A stretch of DNA of 64,000 bases from Pseudomonas sp. BN102. Lineage in GTDB: Bacteria > Pseudomonadota > Gammaproteobacteria > Pseudomonadales > Pseudomonadaceae. Positions 8,772 to 16,480 of the stretch are shown piece by piece. The notes below the pieces were generated by a model. The model ran no database searches. It was given only the letters and a program-made list of their open reading frames with translations, and was not told the DNA's origin. The stretch is taken from positions 186,001 to 250,000 of the forward strand of contig NZ_SSON01000080.1 of NCBI RefSeq assembly GCF_029871245.1. The letters run 5' to 3'. How positions within the stretch are numbered: the first letter of the stretch is position 1; every line of letters starts with the position of its first letter. The translations under genes were made by a program, and so were the position numbers.

Positions 8772-9891
8772 TGCCGCGAAGGACCCCGCAGAAGCGCCAG
8801 CCAAGCCGCCGGCACCCGCCTCCGACCCGGTGAAACGAGGGGCCGGCTGGGTCGCCTGGGTGATAGTCCTGACCCTGCTCTGGTACCTGTTGGCCGACCG
8901 CTTCACCCCCTATACCCAGCAGGCGCGGGTGCAGGCCTTCGTCGTTCCGGTGGCGGCCGAGGTGGCGGGCCGGGTGACGCGGGTGCAGGTCCGCAACAAC
9001 CAGGACGTGAAAGCCGGCGAGGTGCTGTTCGAAGTGGATCGCCAGCAGTACCAGATCGCCGTCGACCGCGCCCGCGCCGACCTCGATTCGACGCGCCGGC
9101 AGGTCGGCGCGAGCACCGCAGGCATCGACTCGGCGCTGGCATCCTTGCAGGCCGCACAGGCCAATGAGCTGAAGGAGAAGCAGAATAGCGCGCGTCTCGA
9201 GCGCCTGTACCGGGAAGATCCGGGCACCATCTCCCTGCGCCGCCTGGAAGGCGCCCGCGCCTCTCGCGAGCAAGCCATCAGCCAGGTCGCCGCGGCCCGC
9301 GCCGAAGTGCAGCGAGCGCGCGAACAGCAAGGCGGCAGCGAGGAAGATAACGCCCAACTGCGCAGCGCCACCTCGGCCGTGCAGAAGGCCGAGCTGGACC
9401 TGGCCAACACTCAGGTGCGCGCACGTTCGGCCGGCCTGATCACCGACCTGCGTACCGAAGCCGGGCAGTTCGCCGCGGCCGGCAACCCGGTCATGACCCT
9501 GATCGCGATCCATGACGTCTGGATCAGCGCGGACATGACCGAGAACAACCTCGGCCTGGTCGAGGTCGGCACCCCGGTCGGCATAGTGCTCGATACCCTG
9601 CCGGGGCGAATATTCCAGGGTCGCGTGCGCAGCGTCGGCTATGGCGTCAGCGTCGGCCAGGCCACCGCGCCCGGCAGCCTGCCCAGCGTGCAGAACAGCC
9701 GCGACTGGCTGCGCCCTGCGCAGCGTTTCCCGGTGATAGTCGAATTCGCCCCGGGCGAGCTGGCCAAGCTGCGCGGCATCCGCGTCGGCGGGCAGGCCGA
9801 GGTGATGGCCTTCCCGCGCGAGGGCAACCCGCTGAACCCGATTGGCCGGCTGGTCCTGCGCCTGATGAGCTGGCTGTCCTATGCCTACTGA
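8764..9891 (+). CDS. HlyD/EmrA-type membrane fusion protein
   Basis: A 375-residue periplasmic adaptor: cytoplasmic proline/alanine-rich start, one transmembrane helix (about residues 25-45), lipoyl half-motif (VQVRNNQDVKAGEVLFEVDR), a long Ala/Gln/Glu-rich coiled-coil hairpin (about residues 100-210), and the returning lipoyl half (TQVRARSAGLITDLRTEAGQ). It bridges an inner-membrane transporter to the outer-membrane factor. It overlaps the OMF gene by 8 nt and the following DUF2955 gene by 11 nt, which suggests fixed stoichiometry of the three products. Confidence 0.9.
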   Translation: MSDAAKDPAEAPAKPPAPASDPVKRGAGWVAWVIVLTLLWYLLADRFTPYTQQARVQAFVVPVAAEVAGRVTRVQVRNNQDVKAGEVLFEVDRQQYQIAVDRARADLDSTRRQVGASTAGIDSALASLQAAQANELKEKQNSARLERLYREDPGTISLRRLEGARASREQAISQVAAARAEVQRAREQQGGSEEDNAQLRSATSAVQKAELDLANTQVRARSAGLITDLRTEAGQFAAAGNPVMTLIAIHDVWISADMTENNLGLVEVGTPVGIVLDTLPGRIFQGRVRSVGYGVSVGQATAPGSLPSVQNSRDWLRPAQRFPVIVEFAPGELAKLRGIRVGGQAEVMAFPREGNPLNPIGRLVLRLMSWLSYAY

Positions 9892-10903
9892 GCGCGATCC
9901 GCGCAGCCAGCGCGCATTGCGCCTGGCCAGCGCCACCGCGCTGTGCCTCGCCGCGAGCTTCGGCCTGGCCCTGCCAATCCCTTTCCTTGCGCCGATGTTG
10001 ACACTGTTCATGGGCGCCGCGATGAATCGGCCGCTGGGCCTCAAGGCTGGCCTGGGACTGGCGCTCGTGGTGGCGCTGACCACCGGCAGCGGCCTGCTGC
10101 TGATTCCGCTGCTGATCCATGCTCCATTGAGCGGAGTGCTGCTGGTCGGACTCCTGCTCTTCATTTGTTTCCGCTACGGCCTGAGCGGGGGCAACTCGCT
10201 GGTTTCCACCTTCCTGGTCATCGGCCTGACCCTGATCTCCGCCGCCGGAGCCAGCGACTTCGAACTGTCGCTGATGGTCATCGAGGCGCTGTTGAAAGGC
10301 GTGCTGTTGGCAGTTCTCAGCCTCGCCCTCGGCCACTGGCTGTTCCCCGAATCGGCAGCCGCCTCGCCCCCGCCCGCCAAGGCCGGGTTGACACCCACCG
10401 ATGCCAGCTGGATCGCGCTGCGTGCCATGCTGGTGGTAATGCCGGCCTACCTGCTGGCGCTGATAGACCCGGCCAGCTATATGCCGGTGATCATGAAGGC
10501 CGTGAGCCTGGGCCAGCAGGCATGTGATACCAGGGCGCGCGACGCGGGCCGGGAGCTACTCGGCTCGACCCTGCTCGGTGGCCTGCTGGCCATCCTGTTC
10601 TGGGGTGCGCTGGGAATCCTGCCGAACCTCTGGATGTTCTTCCTGTGGATGCTGCTTTTCGGCCTGCTGCTGGCGCGCAAGCTCTATGCCCTGAGCCCGA
10701 CCCGGCTGAGCCCGGGCTTCTGGCTGAACAGCATGGCCACCCTGATCATCCTGCTCGGCCAGTCGGTGCAGGACAGCGCTGCCGGCAAGGATGTCTACAC
10801 GGCATTCGCCGTGCGCATGGGCCTGTTCATCACCGTGACCCTGTACGCCTGCCTGGCGGTGTACCTGATCGACATCAGGCGCCAGCGCCCCATCAACCCC
10901 TGA
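9881..10903 (+). CDS. DUF2955 integral membrane protein, probable pump component
   Basis: A 340-residue protein with two clusters of hydrophobic helices flanking a polar linker near residue 160 (AAASPPPAKAGLTPTDASWI). This resembles the duplicated membrane halves of FUSC/aromatic-acid exporter (AaeB-like) proteins and the DUF2955 family. DUF2955 genes commonly accompany HlyD and OMF genes, as here, so the protein is inferred to be the inner-membrane partner of the tripartite system. There is no recognisable ATP-binding motif or RND/MFS signature, so the energy source cannot be read from the sequence. Its start lies inside the end of the HlyD gene. Confidence 0.8.
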   Translation: MPTERDPRSQRALRLASATALCLAASFGLALPIPFLAPMLTLFMGAAMNRPLGLKAGLGLALVVALTTGSGLLLIPLLIHAPLSGVLLVGLLLFICFRYGLSGGNSLVSTFLVIGLTLISAAGASDFELSLMVIEALLKGVLLAVLSLALGHWLFPESAAASPPPAKAGLTPTDASWIALRAMLVVMPAYLLALIDPASYMPVIMKAVSLGQQACDTRARDAGRELLGSTLLGGLLAILFWGALGILPNLWMFFLWMLLFGLLLARKLYALSPTRLSPGFWLNSMATLIILLGQSVQDSAAGKDVYTAFAVRMGLFITVTLYACLAVYLIDIRRQRPINP

Positions 10904-10915
10904 CGAGACCGGCCC

Positions 10916-11356
10916 ATGTTCCTCAGCCTTCTGATCGGCTTTCCCATCATGCTGCTCTGCCTGTTCCTGCAGGCAATCTTCCTGGCCCTGTGCCTACGCC
11001 AGTACGTGCGCTTCAGGCCTGCCGAGCAGAGCCACGACTCCCTGGGACGCAATACCCTGCTGCTGGGGCTGGTGATGCTGGTGATGCTCCTGGGCAACTT
11101 CGTGCAGATGGCCATCTGGGCCGCGCTGTTCCTGTACCTCGGCGAGTTCGACAAATTCGAGACGGCGCTGTACTTCTCCGGCGTGAATTTCGCCACCCTG
11201 GGCTACGGCGACATCGTCATGACCGAAGAGTGGCGGCTGCTGGGGCCCCTGGAAGCCGCCAACGGCATCCTCATGTTCGGCGTTTCCACCGCCGTGCTGA
11301 CCGGGGCGGTGATGGATGTCCTCAAGCAGGCCCGACGCCGGCGTCATGGCGATTAG
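10916..11356 (+). CDS. two-TM potassium channel family protein
   Basis: A 146-residue inner-membrane protein. It has an N-terminal hydrophobic helix, a second helix (LLGLVMLVMLLGNFVQMAIW), a pore loop with the K+ selectivity filter TLGYGD (residues 94-99), and a last helix (LEAANGILMFGVSTAVLTGA) with a basic tail. This matches the ion channel 2 (Ion_trans_2) family, though without an RCK/TrkA-N domain. It starts 12 nt after the DUF2955 gene and probably belongs to the same transcript. It may set membrane potential; a direct role in efflux is not established. Confidence 0.82.
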   Translation: MFLSLLIGFPIMLLCLFLQAIFLALCLRQYVRFRPAEQSHDSLGRNTLLLGLVMLVMLLGNFVQMAIWAALFLYLGEFDKFETALYFSGVNFATLGYGDIVMTEEWRLLGPLEAANGILMFGVSTAVLTGAVMDVLKQARRRRHGD

Positions 11357-11428
11357 CTGGCCTGAGTCGCCGCCCGGCCTATCTTTTGGCGGCCTGGGTT
11401 AGTCGCTGTGACCTGGCCACAGACGCCG

Positions 11429-11956
11429 TCATGCATCACCGCTGGCGGCCCGGCCATCACGGCGCGTGTCCATCCAGCGGATGACTTCCTCATTGAAGCT
11501 CGGAGGCGCCTTGCGCCCTAGCCGCCGCACCAGGTCGAGCACGGTCTGCTGGGCCAGCGCTTCTTCCATGCGTTTCTGCGCCGTCAGCATCACCGCGTGA
11601 ATCGCGCAGGTACCGGAGATTGCCCAGTCCGGCGGCGACCCGTCGAAGACGGCGCACCGCCCGCGGATATCGCGACATTCGAAGATCGATTTCTCCCCAT
11701 CGATGGCCTGAACGATATCCAGCACGCTGATCTCGTCGGCCGGCCGCGCCAGCTTGAAGCCGCCACGCACGCCTTCGGTGGCAACGACCAGCCTGGCCTT
11801 CGCCAGCTTGGTGAAAACCTTGGCCAGGAGTTCCTGGGGCACACCTTGCAGCTCGGCCAGCGCACGCACGCTGGACTCGCGGCCATCACCCTTCTCATCG
11901 GTCAGGTAAAGCAGGCAATGGATCCCGTACTCCACGCCAGCGCTGTATAGAGACAT
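11429..11956 (-). CDS. Rrf2-family transcriptional regulator
   Basis: A 175-residue DNA-binding protein. The N-terminal winged helix (MSLYSAGVEYGIHCLLYL, then a wing GVRGGFKLAR at 62-71) and three cysteines (C94, C101, C117) in the loop where IscR/NsrR-type proteins bind an Fe-S cluster place it in the Rrf2 family. Cys spacing (x6, x15) differs from IscR. The start at 11956 is chosen because GGAG lies 6 nt upstream; the longer ATG at 11971 would put a palindrome (11979-11992) in its leader. It is divergent from the NDH-2-like gene, and related palindromes near both starts suggest joint control by redox or nitrosative stress. Confidence 0.85.
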   Translation of the reverse strand: MSLYSAGVEYGIHCLLYLTDEKGDGRESSVRALAELQGVPQELLAKVFTKLAKARLVVATEGVRGGFKLARPADEISVLDIVQAIDGEKSIFECRDIRGRCAVFDGSPPDWAISGTCAIHAVMLTAQKRMEEALAQQTVLDLVRRLGRKAPPSFNEEVIRWMDTRRDGRAASGDA

Positions 11957-11978
11957 AGCCAACTCCGACATTTCCAGT

Positions 11979-11992
11979 CGCACTATATTGCG
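11979..11992. promoter_or_regulatory. candidate Rrf2 operator, regulator side
   Basis: CGCACTATATTGCG is a palindrome with 4-bp arms and an AT core, 23-36 nt upstream of the Rrf2 start. Read on the minus strand it contains AATATAGTGCG, closely matching AAATATAGTCG in the palindrome at 12148-12172 before the divergent flavoprotein gene. Two copies of one motif in the shared intergenic region fit autoregulation. Inference only. Confidence 0.5.
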
Positions 11993-12147
11993 TGCATCCA
12001 CTGGGCTACCGCAAGACCCGCCGCGCCCGCGCCGATGGGCTGCGGCAGGCGCAACGACCAAGGTTCCTCCTTAAATATGCGCAAAGCGTCGGGGCACCCA
12101 TTGCGATGGACGGTCAGCGCCAATCTGAAAAAAGCCTTGCCCGGATT

Positions 12148-12172
12148 AACTACGACAAATATAGTCGCAGTT
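12148..12172. promoter_or_regulatory. candidate Rrf2 operator, flavoprotein side
   Basis: AACTACGAC (12148-12156) and GTCGCAGTT (12164-12172) form an inverted repeat with 8 of 9 pairs matching around a 7-nt AT spacer. It lies about 115 nt before the NDH-2-like start and shares the AATATAGTnCG core with the repeat at 11979-11992. The local sequence is AT-richer than its surroundings, as expected for a promoter. Confidence 0.5.
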
Positions 12173-12286
12173 ATGAGGCAAACGTCGGTGACTACCCCCA
12201 CGGCTGGCCCAAATAACAGGCCAATCGATTCGATGCCCATACGTACTCGTACTCAACGCGATTCCTTTTTCTTCCAGGAGACATAC

Positions 12287-13489
12287 ATGAAACAACGCAT
12301 TCTGATCGTCGGCGCCGGGTTTGCTGGTATGTGGAGCGCGCTGAGCGCCGCTCGCCTGATGGACCTGCATGGCCACACCGATACCGAAGTGGCCGTCCTC
12401 GCGCCCCAGGCCGAGCTGCGTATCCGCCCACGCTTCTACGAGCCGAACGTGCACAAGATGGCAGCTCCGCTCCACGATCTCTTTGCAGCCGTCGGCGTGA
12501 CTTTCATCCAGGGCACGGCCGAGCGGATCGACGCAGTAGGCAAGACGGTCGAGTACCGCGATGCCCAGGGTGAAACCACCATCCGGGCCTATGACCGCCT
12601 GGTCCTGGCCAGCGGCAGCAAGGTGGCTCGTCCGCGCCTGGCAGGTATCGAACATGCCTTCGACGTCGACGAAATCAATGAGGCCGTGCGCCTGGAAAGA
12701 CACATCCACTCCCTGGGCCAGCTTCCGGCGTCGGCCGCACGCAATACCGTCGTAGTCGCCGGCGGTGGTTTCACCGGTATCGAAACCGCCACCGAGATGC
12801 CCGCCCGCCTGCGCAAGGCCCTGGGCGCGGACGCAGAGGTGCGAGTGATAGTGGTCGATCGCGGCAGTGAAATCGGTGCGGCGCTGGGCGATGGTCCGCG
12901 CTCCCTGATTGCCGAGGCATCCGCCGAAGTGGGGGTCGAGTGGCGCCTGAACAGCTCGGTGGCGTCCATCGACGCCGATGGCGTCACCCTGGCCGATGGC
13001 CAGCGCATCGCGGCCAGCACAGTGGTCTGGACTGCCGGTGTACGTGCCAGCTCGCTGACCGAGCAGGTTCCGGCGGAGCGCGATGCCCAGGGTCGCCTGC
13101 ATGTCGACCGCAACCTCAAGGTGATCGGCCAGGACGACATCTTCGCCACCGGTGACGTGGCCTATGCTGCCGTCGACGACGCAGGCAACTACGCCCTGAT
13201 GACCTGCCAGCACGCGATCGCCCTCGGCCGTTCGGCCGGCAACAACGTGGCGGCCAGCCTGCTCGGCGTCGACCCGATCGCCTACAGCCAGCCCAAGTAC
13301 GTGACCTGCCTGGACCTCGGCGCCTGGGGCGCGATCTTCACCGAAGGCTGGGACCGCCAGATCCGCTTCGTCCGGGATGAAGCCAAGAAGATCAAGACCG
13401 AGATCAACAGCGTCTGGATCTACCCGCCGGCCGCGAACCGCGCCGAAGCCCTGGCAGCCGCGGACCCGATGATCCCCGTGGTTGCCTGA
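12287..13489 (+). CDS. NAD(P)/FAD-dependent oxidoreductase, type II NADH dehydrogenase-like
   Basis: A 400-residue flavoprotein with an N-terminal FAD dinucleotide fold (GAGFAG at residues 9-14), a second nucleotide fold for NAD(P)H (VVVAGGGFTGIETATE), and the C-terminal FAD motif DIFATGDVAYAAVDD. This is the NDH-2/pyridine nucleotide-disulphide oxidoreductase pattern without a redox-active CxxC. It is likely to oxidise NADH and pass electrons to quinone or a small carrier. The start is fixed by AGGAG at 12276-12280. It is divergent from the Rrf2 regulator and ends at a strong terminator, so it is a single-gene unit, probably controlled by that regulator. It could instead be a carotenoid- or ferredoxin-reductase-like enzyme. 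Confidence 0.85.
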   Translation: MKQRILIVGAGFAGMWSALSAARLMDLHGHTDTEVAVLAPQAELRIRPRFYEPNVHKMAAPLHDLFAAVGVTFIQGTAERIDAVGKTVEYRDAQGETTIRAYDRLVLASGSKVARPRLAGIEHAFDVDEINEAVRLERHIHSLGQLPASAARNTVVVAGGGFTGIETATEMPARLRKALGADAEVRVIVVDRGSEIGAALGDGPRSLIAEASAEVGVEWRLNSSVASIDADGVTLADGQRIAASTVVWTAGVRASSLTEQVPAERDAQGRLHVDRNLKVIGQDDIFATGDVAYAAVDDAGNYALMTCQHAIALGRSAGNNVAASLLGVDPIAYSQPKYVTCLDLGAWGAIFTEGWDRQIRFVRDEAKKIKTEINSVWIYPPAANRAEALAAADPMIPVVA

Positions 13490-13536
13490 TCCAAGCCCCA
13501 GGTGCTGGGCTGAAAGGCCCGCCGCGCTGCTCTGCC

Positions 13537-13568
13537 CCGAAGGTCGAACTGACCTTCGGGGCTTTTTT
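13537..13568 (+). terminator. intrinsic terminator of the NDH-2-like gene
   Basis: A perfect 10-bp stem (13537-13546 with 13552-13561), a 5-nt loop GAACT, and a run of six T at 13563-13568 lie 48 nt after the stop codon. This is a textbook rho-independent terminator. Confidence 0.92.
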
Positions 13569-13606
13569 GGGTCTGTCTGCTCCAAGAGTCGGGCTTTGGC
13601 TCGATG

Positions 13607-13676
13607 CCCGTAAGGTGTGCTGTGCGCACCAACAATCCCGCGCGGACGTTTCGGTGCGCGCAGCGCACCCTACGGG
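13607..13676. repeat. palindromic GTAGGGTGCGC-type repeat
   Basis: Two 24-nt arms (13607-13630 and 13653-13676) are inverted copies with three mismatches around a 22-nt centre, ending in CCCGTA and TACGGG. The same GTAGGGTGCGC unit appears as a tight hairpin at 60834-60858, so this is a dispersed repeat rather than a gene-specific structure. Confidence 0.75.
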
Positions 13677-13743
13677 GTTCGTCGCCTGAACATGCCGAGC
13701 GTGCTGCTAGTCTGAAAAAGGGAAAGTCTCCGAGAATGCAGCT

Positions 13744-14028
13744 ATGACCGAAGAGAACGAATCCAACCGCCACCTGCGTGAAGTGCGCCAGTCGCCTCTC
13801 TTCCGCTGGGCCCAGGGCCTGCAATGGTTCGGGGTGGTGATGTTCCTGATGGCGGTGGGCCTGGCGGTGTTCAGCAATATCACCGAGTCTGCTGGCGGCG
13901 TCACCCTGATCGCCGTGTTCGGCATGCTCGGCCTGCTGTCGCTGGTGCCGGCGCGCTTCATCCTCACGGTGTACCTGATGAGCCCCGACAAGAAAGGCGG
14001 CAAGGAGCCACCGGCCGGCCAGCGCTAG
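13744..14028 (+). CDS. small two-TM inner-membrane protein, uncharacterised
   Basis: A 94-residue protein not recognised by function. A charged N-terminus (MTEENESNRHLREVRQSP) is followed by two hydrophobic helices (about residues 28-48 and 53-78) and a Lys/Pro-rich cytoplasmic tail. Coding bias and the absence of a better overlapping frame support it as a gene. It lies between the repeat at 13607-13676 and another small membrane protein gene. Confidence 0.65.
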   Translation: MTEENESNRHLREVRQSPLFRWAQGLQWFGVVMFLMAVGLAVFSNITESAGGVTLIAVFGMLGLLSLVPARFILTVYLMSPDKKGGKEPPAGQR

Positions 14029-14115
14029 GCTGCGCACCGACCGCTCATCTCTCCGGCTGAACGCCGCGCTCCCGCCGCCAGTCAAGTTTCAAACCAACAC
14101 GGGAGGACTCCGACC

Positions 14116-14427
14116 ATGGACAACCAATGGCAGATCATGGGCCCGGCGTACGAGCAGAACGTCGAGGGCTGGGAGCGAGCCGGCTCCATCATTTCCGGCC
14201 TGCTCATGGCGGGTCGCGGCTATCGCCGTGGTGGCCTCGCGGGCATCTGGAACCTGGGCATGGGCGCCTTCCTGCTGCTTCGCGGGGTGACCGGCCATTG
14301 CTACATGAAGGAAGTGCTGCACGACCGCCGTGAAGCCCTGCGCCAGTTGCGTACCGACCTGGAACGCCTGCAGCGCGCAGTGGACAAGCTCAGCAAGGAG
14401 ACGACGACCAAGGCGCCGCAGGCCTGA
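14116..14427 (+). CDS. small membrane protein with YgaP-TM/DUF2892-like segment
   Basis: A 103-residue protein. Residues about 17-65 (ERAGSIISGLLMAGRGYRRG, GIWNLGMGAFLLLRGVTGHC) resemble the two-helix DUF2892/YgaP transmembrane module, which typically ends in a Gly-rich helix followed by a Cys. The C-terminal 40 residues form a predicted coiled coil (LRQLRTDLERLQRAVDKLSK). The ATG has a CGGGAGGA ribosome site. The role is unknown; it converges with the LuxR gene 21 nt downstream. Confidence 0.68.
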   Translation: MDNQWQIMGPAYEQNVEGWERAGSIISGLLMAGRGYRRGGLAGIWNLGMGAFLLLRGVTGHCYMKEVLHDRREALRQLRTDLERLQRAVDKLSKETTTKAPQA

Positions 14428-14448
14428 GCCGGTCCTTCCCGGCATCGG

Positions 14449-15222
14449 TCAATGGGGATGCAGCAACAGGGCGAACAGCTCGGCGTGGCCGCTCACATTG
14501 AGCTTGTTGTAGAGGTTGCGCCGATGCACCTTCACCGTCTCCGGTGAAATCCCCAGGCGCTGGGCAATGGCCTTGCTGGAAAAGCCCTGGAGAATCAGCC
14601 GGGCGGTTTCCATCTCGCGCTCGGTCAGACGCGCATCGAACCGCCCCAGGATGGTGGCCAGGTCGCTAGCCATCGCCTCGTTCACCGGAGCTTCCGGGGG
14701 CATGAGCTGGACGTGCCTGCGCATGGCCGCCAGCACCCAGTCGCGCACGCACAGCAGACGCCCGTATTCGTCGGCGGCGAAGGGCTGCTCGCGCCCCAGC
14801 GAGAGGCCGAGCACCGCATCGTCGAGGTTGCAGATGAACTGCAGCTCGCCACCGCCGACCACGCTGCGGAAGTAGCTCAGGTAGTACTCGCTTTGCTGGA
14901 ACTGGTCCGGCGCAACCGACTCCAGGCTGTGCAGGCCATCGGCGATGCCGCTGCAGGCAGCCAGGTAGAACGGGTCGAGCAGGTAGCGACCGGCACAGTA
15001 GTCCGTCAGGTCCTCGCGCTCGTCCGGCCCGCCGCGGAATTCGAAGTCGGCCAGCAAGTGCGGCACTCGGCCCGGACGCATCAGCGCCACCAGGGCGTTG
15101 TCCAGGGGCACCAGCAGCCGCAGCGTATCCACCAGGCTGCGCCAGAACGCGTCCCGCCCCAGGCTGGCGAAAACACGCGCCAACCCCTGATGCACCGGCA
15201 GTTCTTTCAACAAGGCTTCCAC
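14449..15222 (-). CDS. LuxR-type HTH transcriptional regulator
   Basis: A 257-residue protein whose last 60 residues form a GerE/LuxR helix-turn-helix (LTEREMETARLILQGFSSKA, ISPETVKVHRRNLYNKLNV). The N-terminal 190 residues show no receiver domain and no clear acyl-homoserine-lactone-binding signature, so the input is unknown. The start is GTG at 15222, with an AAGGGG ribosome site. It is divergent from the polyamine-binding protein gene at 15344 and is a plausible regulator of it and of the peptidase gene behind it. Confidence 0.84.
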   Translation of the reverse strand: MEALLKELPVHQGLARVFASLGRDAFWRSLVDTLRLLVPLDNALVALMRPGRVPHLLADFEFRGGPDEREDLTDYCAGRYLLDPFYLAACSGIADGLHSLESVAPDQFQQSEYYLSYFRSVVGGGELQFICNLDDAVLGLSLGREQPFAADEYGRLLCVRDWVLAAMRRHVQLMPPEAPVNEAMASDLATILGRFDARLTEREMETARLILQGFSSKAIAQRLGISPETVKVHRRNLYNKLNVSGHAELFALLLHPH

Positions 15223-15343
15223 TCTCTACCCCTTTCTACCCCTTCCGCATAACCCGTGATGGGAATGTGCAGCGCCACTTCCGACCTCTAGCCTCGGAAC
15301 TCTCGACCACCATGGGCCTGCCGCAGGCCAGGAGTGCCGCATC

Positions 15344-16453
15344 ATGCTTCGTCACCGCTCGTACCTCAACCTCGGACTGGGCGCATGCCTGTCGGCCTGG
15401 CTGTCGACCGCCGGCGCCGCGACCGAAGCGCCCAGCGTGCACGTGTACAACTGGTACGACTACATAGGCCCCACCACCCTGGCGGACTTCAAGCGCGACA
15501 CGGGGATCAAACCGGTCTACGACGTGTTCGACAGCGCCGAGGTACTGGAAGGCAAGCTGCTCACCGGCGGCAGCGGCTATGACGTGGTGGTGGCGAGCAA
15601 CTTCAGCCTGCCGACCCTGATCGCCGCCGGCGTCCTCGAACCACTGGACCGGGCACGGCTGCCCCACCTGAAGAACCTGGATCCCGAACTGCTGGCCAAG
15701 CTGGCGGTCAACGATCCGGACAACCGCTATGCCGTGCCTTACCTCTGGGGCACCAACGGCATCGGCTACAACGTCGACAAGGTCCGCGCCGTGCTCGGCG
15801 ACCAGGCGCCGGTGAATTCCTGGGACCTGCTGTTCAAGGAAGAGAACGTGGCCAAACTCAGCCAGTGCGGTGTGGCCATGCTCGACTCGCCGTCCGAGGT
15901 GCTGCCCATCGCCCTGCATTACCTGGGACTGCCGCCCAACAGCACCCGGCCGGAGGACTACAAGAAGGCCGAGGCATTGCTGCTCAAGCTGCGCCCCTAC
16001 ATCGCCTACTTCAACTCCTCCCGGTTCATCACCGACCTGTCCAACGGCGACATCTGCGTGGCCCTGGGCTGGTCCGGCGGCATGCTGGAAGCCAAGACCA
16101 ACGCCGAACAGGCCGGCAATGGCGTGAAGATCGAATACAGCCTGCCGACCGAAGGCGCGCCCGTCTGGTTCGACACCCTGGTGTTGCTGAAGGCGGCGCC
16201 GCACCCGCAGCAGGGCCTGGCATTCATCGACTACCTCCTGCGCCCGGAAGTCATCGCGCCGATTTCCGAGTTCCTCAACTATCCCAACGGCAATCTCAGC
16301 GCCACCCCGATGGTCGCCGCGGCGACCCGCAACAATCCCGACGTGTATCCGCCAGCCGACGCCATGGCCAGGCTGTTCACCCTCCAGCCGCTGCCGAAGA
16401 AGGCCGAACGCCTGCGCACCCGCGTCTGGAGCAAGGTGAAGAGCGGCCAGTAA
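15344..16453 (+). CDS. PotF/SpuD-like polyamine-binding periplasmic protein
   Basis: A 369-residue binding protein with a signal peptide (about residues 1-26, cleavage near AGAAT). The mature part has the PotD/PotF hallmarks: VHVYNWYDYIGPTTLADF, GYDVVVASNFSLPTLIAAGV, YAVPYLWGTNGIGYNVDKV and CVALGWSGGMLEAKTNAEQA. It should bind putrescine, spermidine or a related amine in the periplasm. AGGAG precedes the ATG by 8 nt. No permease or ATPase genes follow; the next gene encodes a P1 peptidase, so this is an orphan binding protein. A complete polyamine-type importer with its own binding protein lies at 25743-29676. Confidence 0.87.
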   Translation: MLRHRSYLNLGLGACLSAWLSTAGAATEAPSVHVYNWYDYIGPTTLADFKRDTGIKPVYDVFDSAEVLEGKLLTGGSGYDVVVASNFSLPTLIAAGVLEPLDRARLPHLKNLDPELLAKLAVNDPDNRYAVPYLWGTNGIGYNVDKVRAVLGDQAPVNSWDLLFKEENVAKLSQCGVAMLDSPSEVLPIALHYLGLPPNSTRPEDYKKAEALLLKLRPYIAYFNSSRFITDLSNGDICVALGWSGGMLEAKTNAEQAGNGVKIEYSLPTEGAPVWFDTLVLLKAAPHPQQGLAFIDYLLRPEVIAPISEFLNYPNGNLSATPMVAAATRNNPDVYPPADAMARLFTLQPLPKKAERLRTRVWSKVKSGQ

Positions 16454-16480
16454 CCCTTCCCCCATCCGCAATCACCCACC

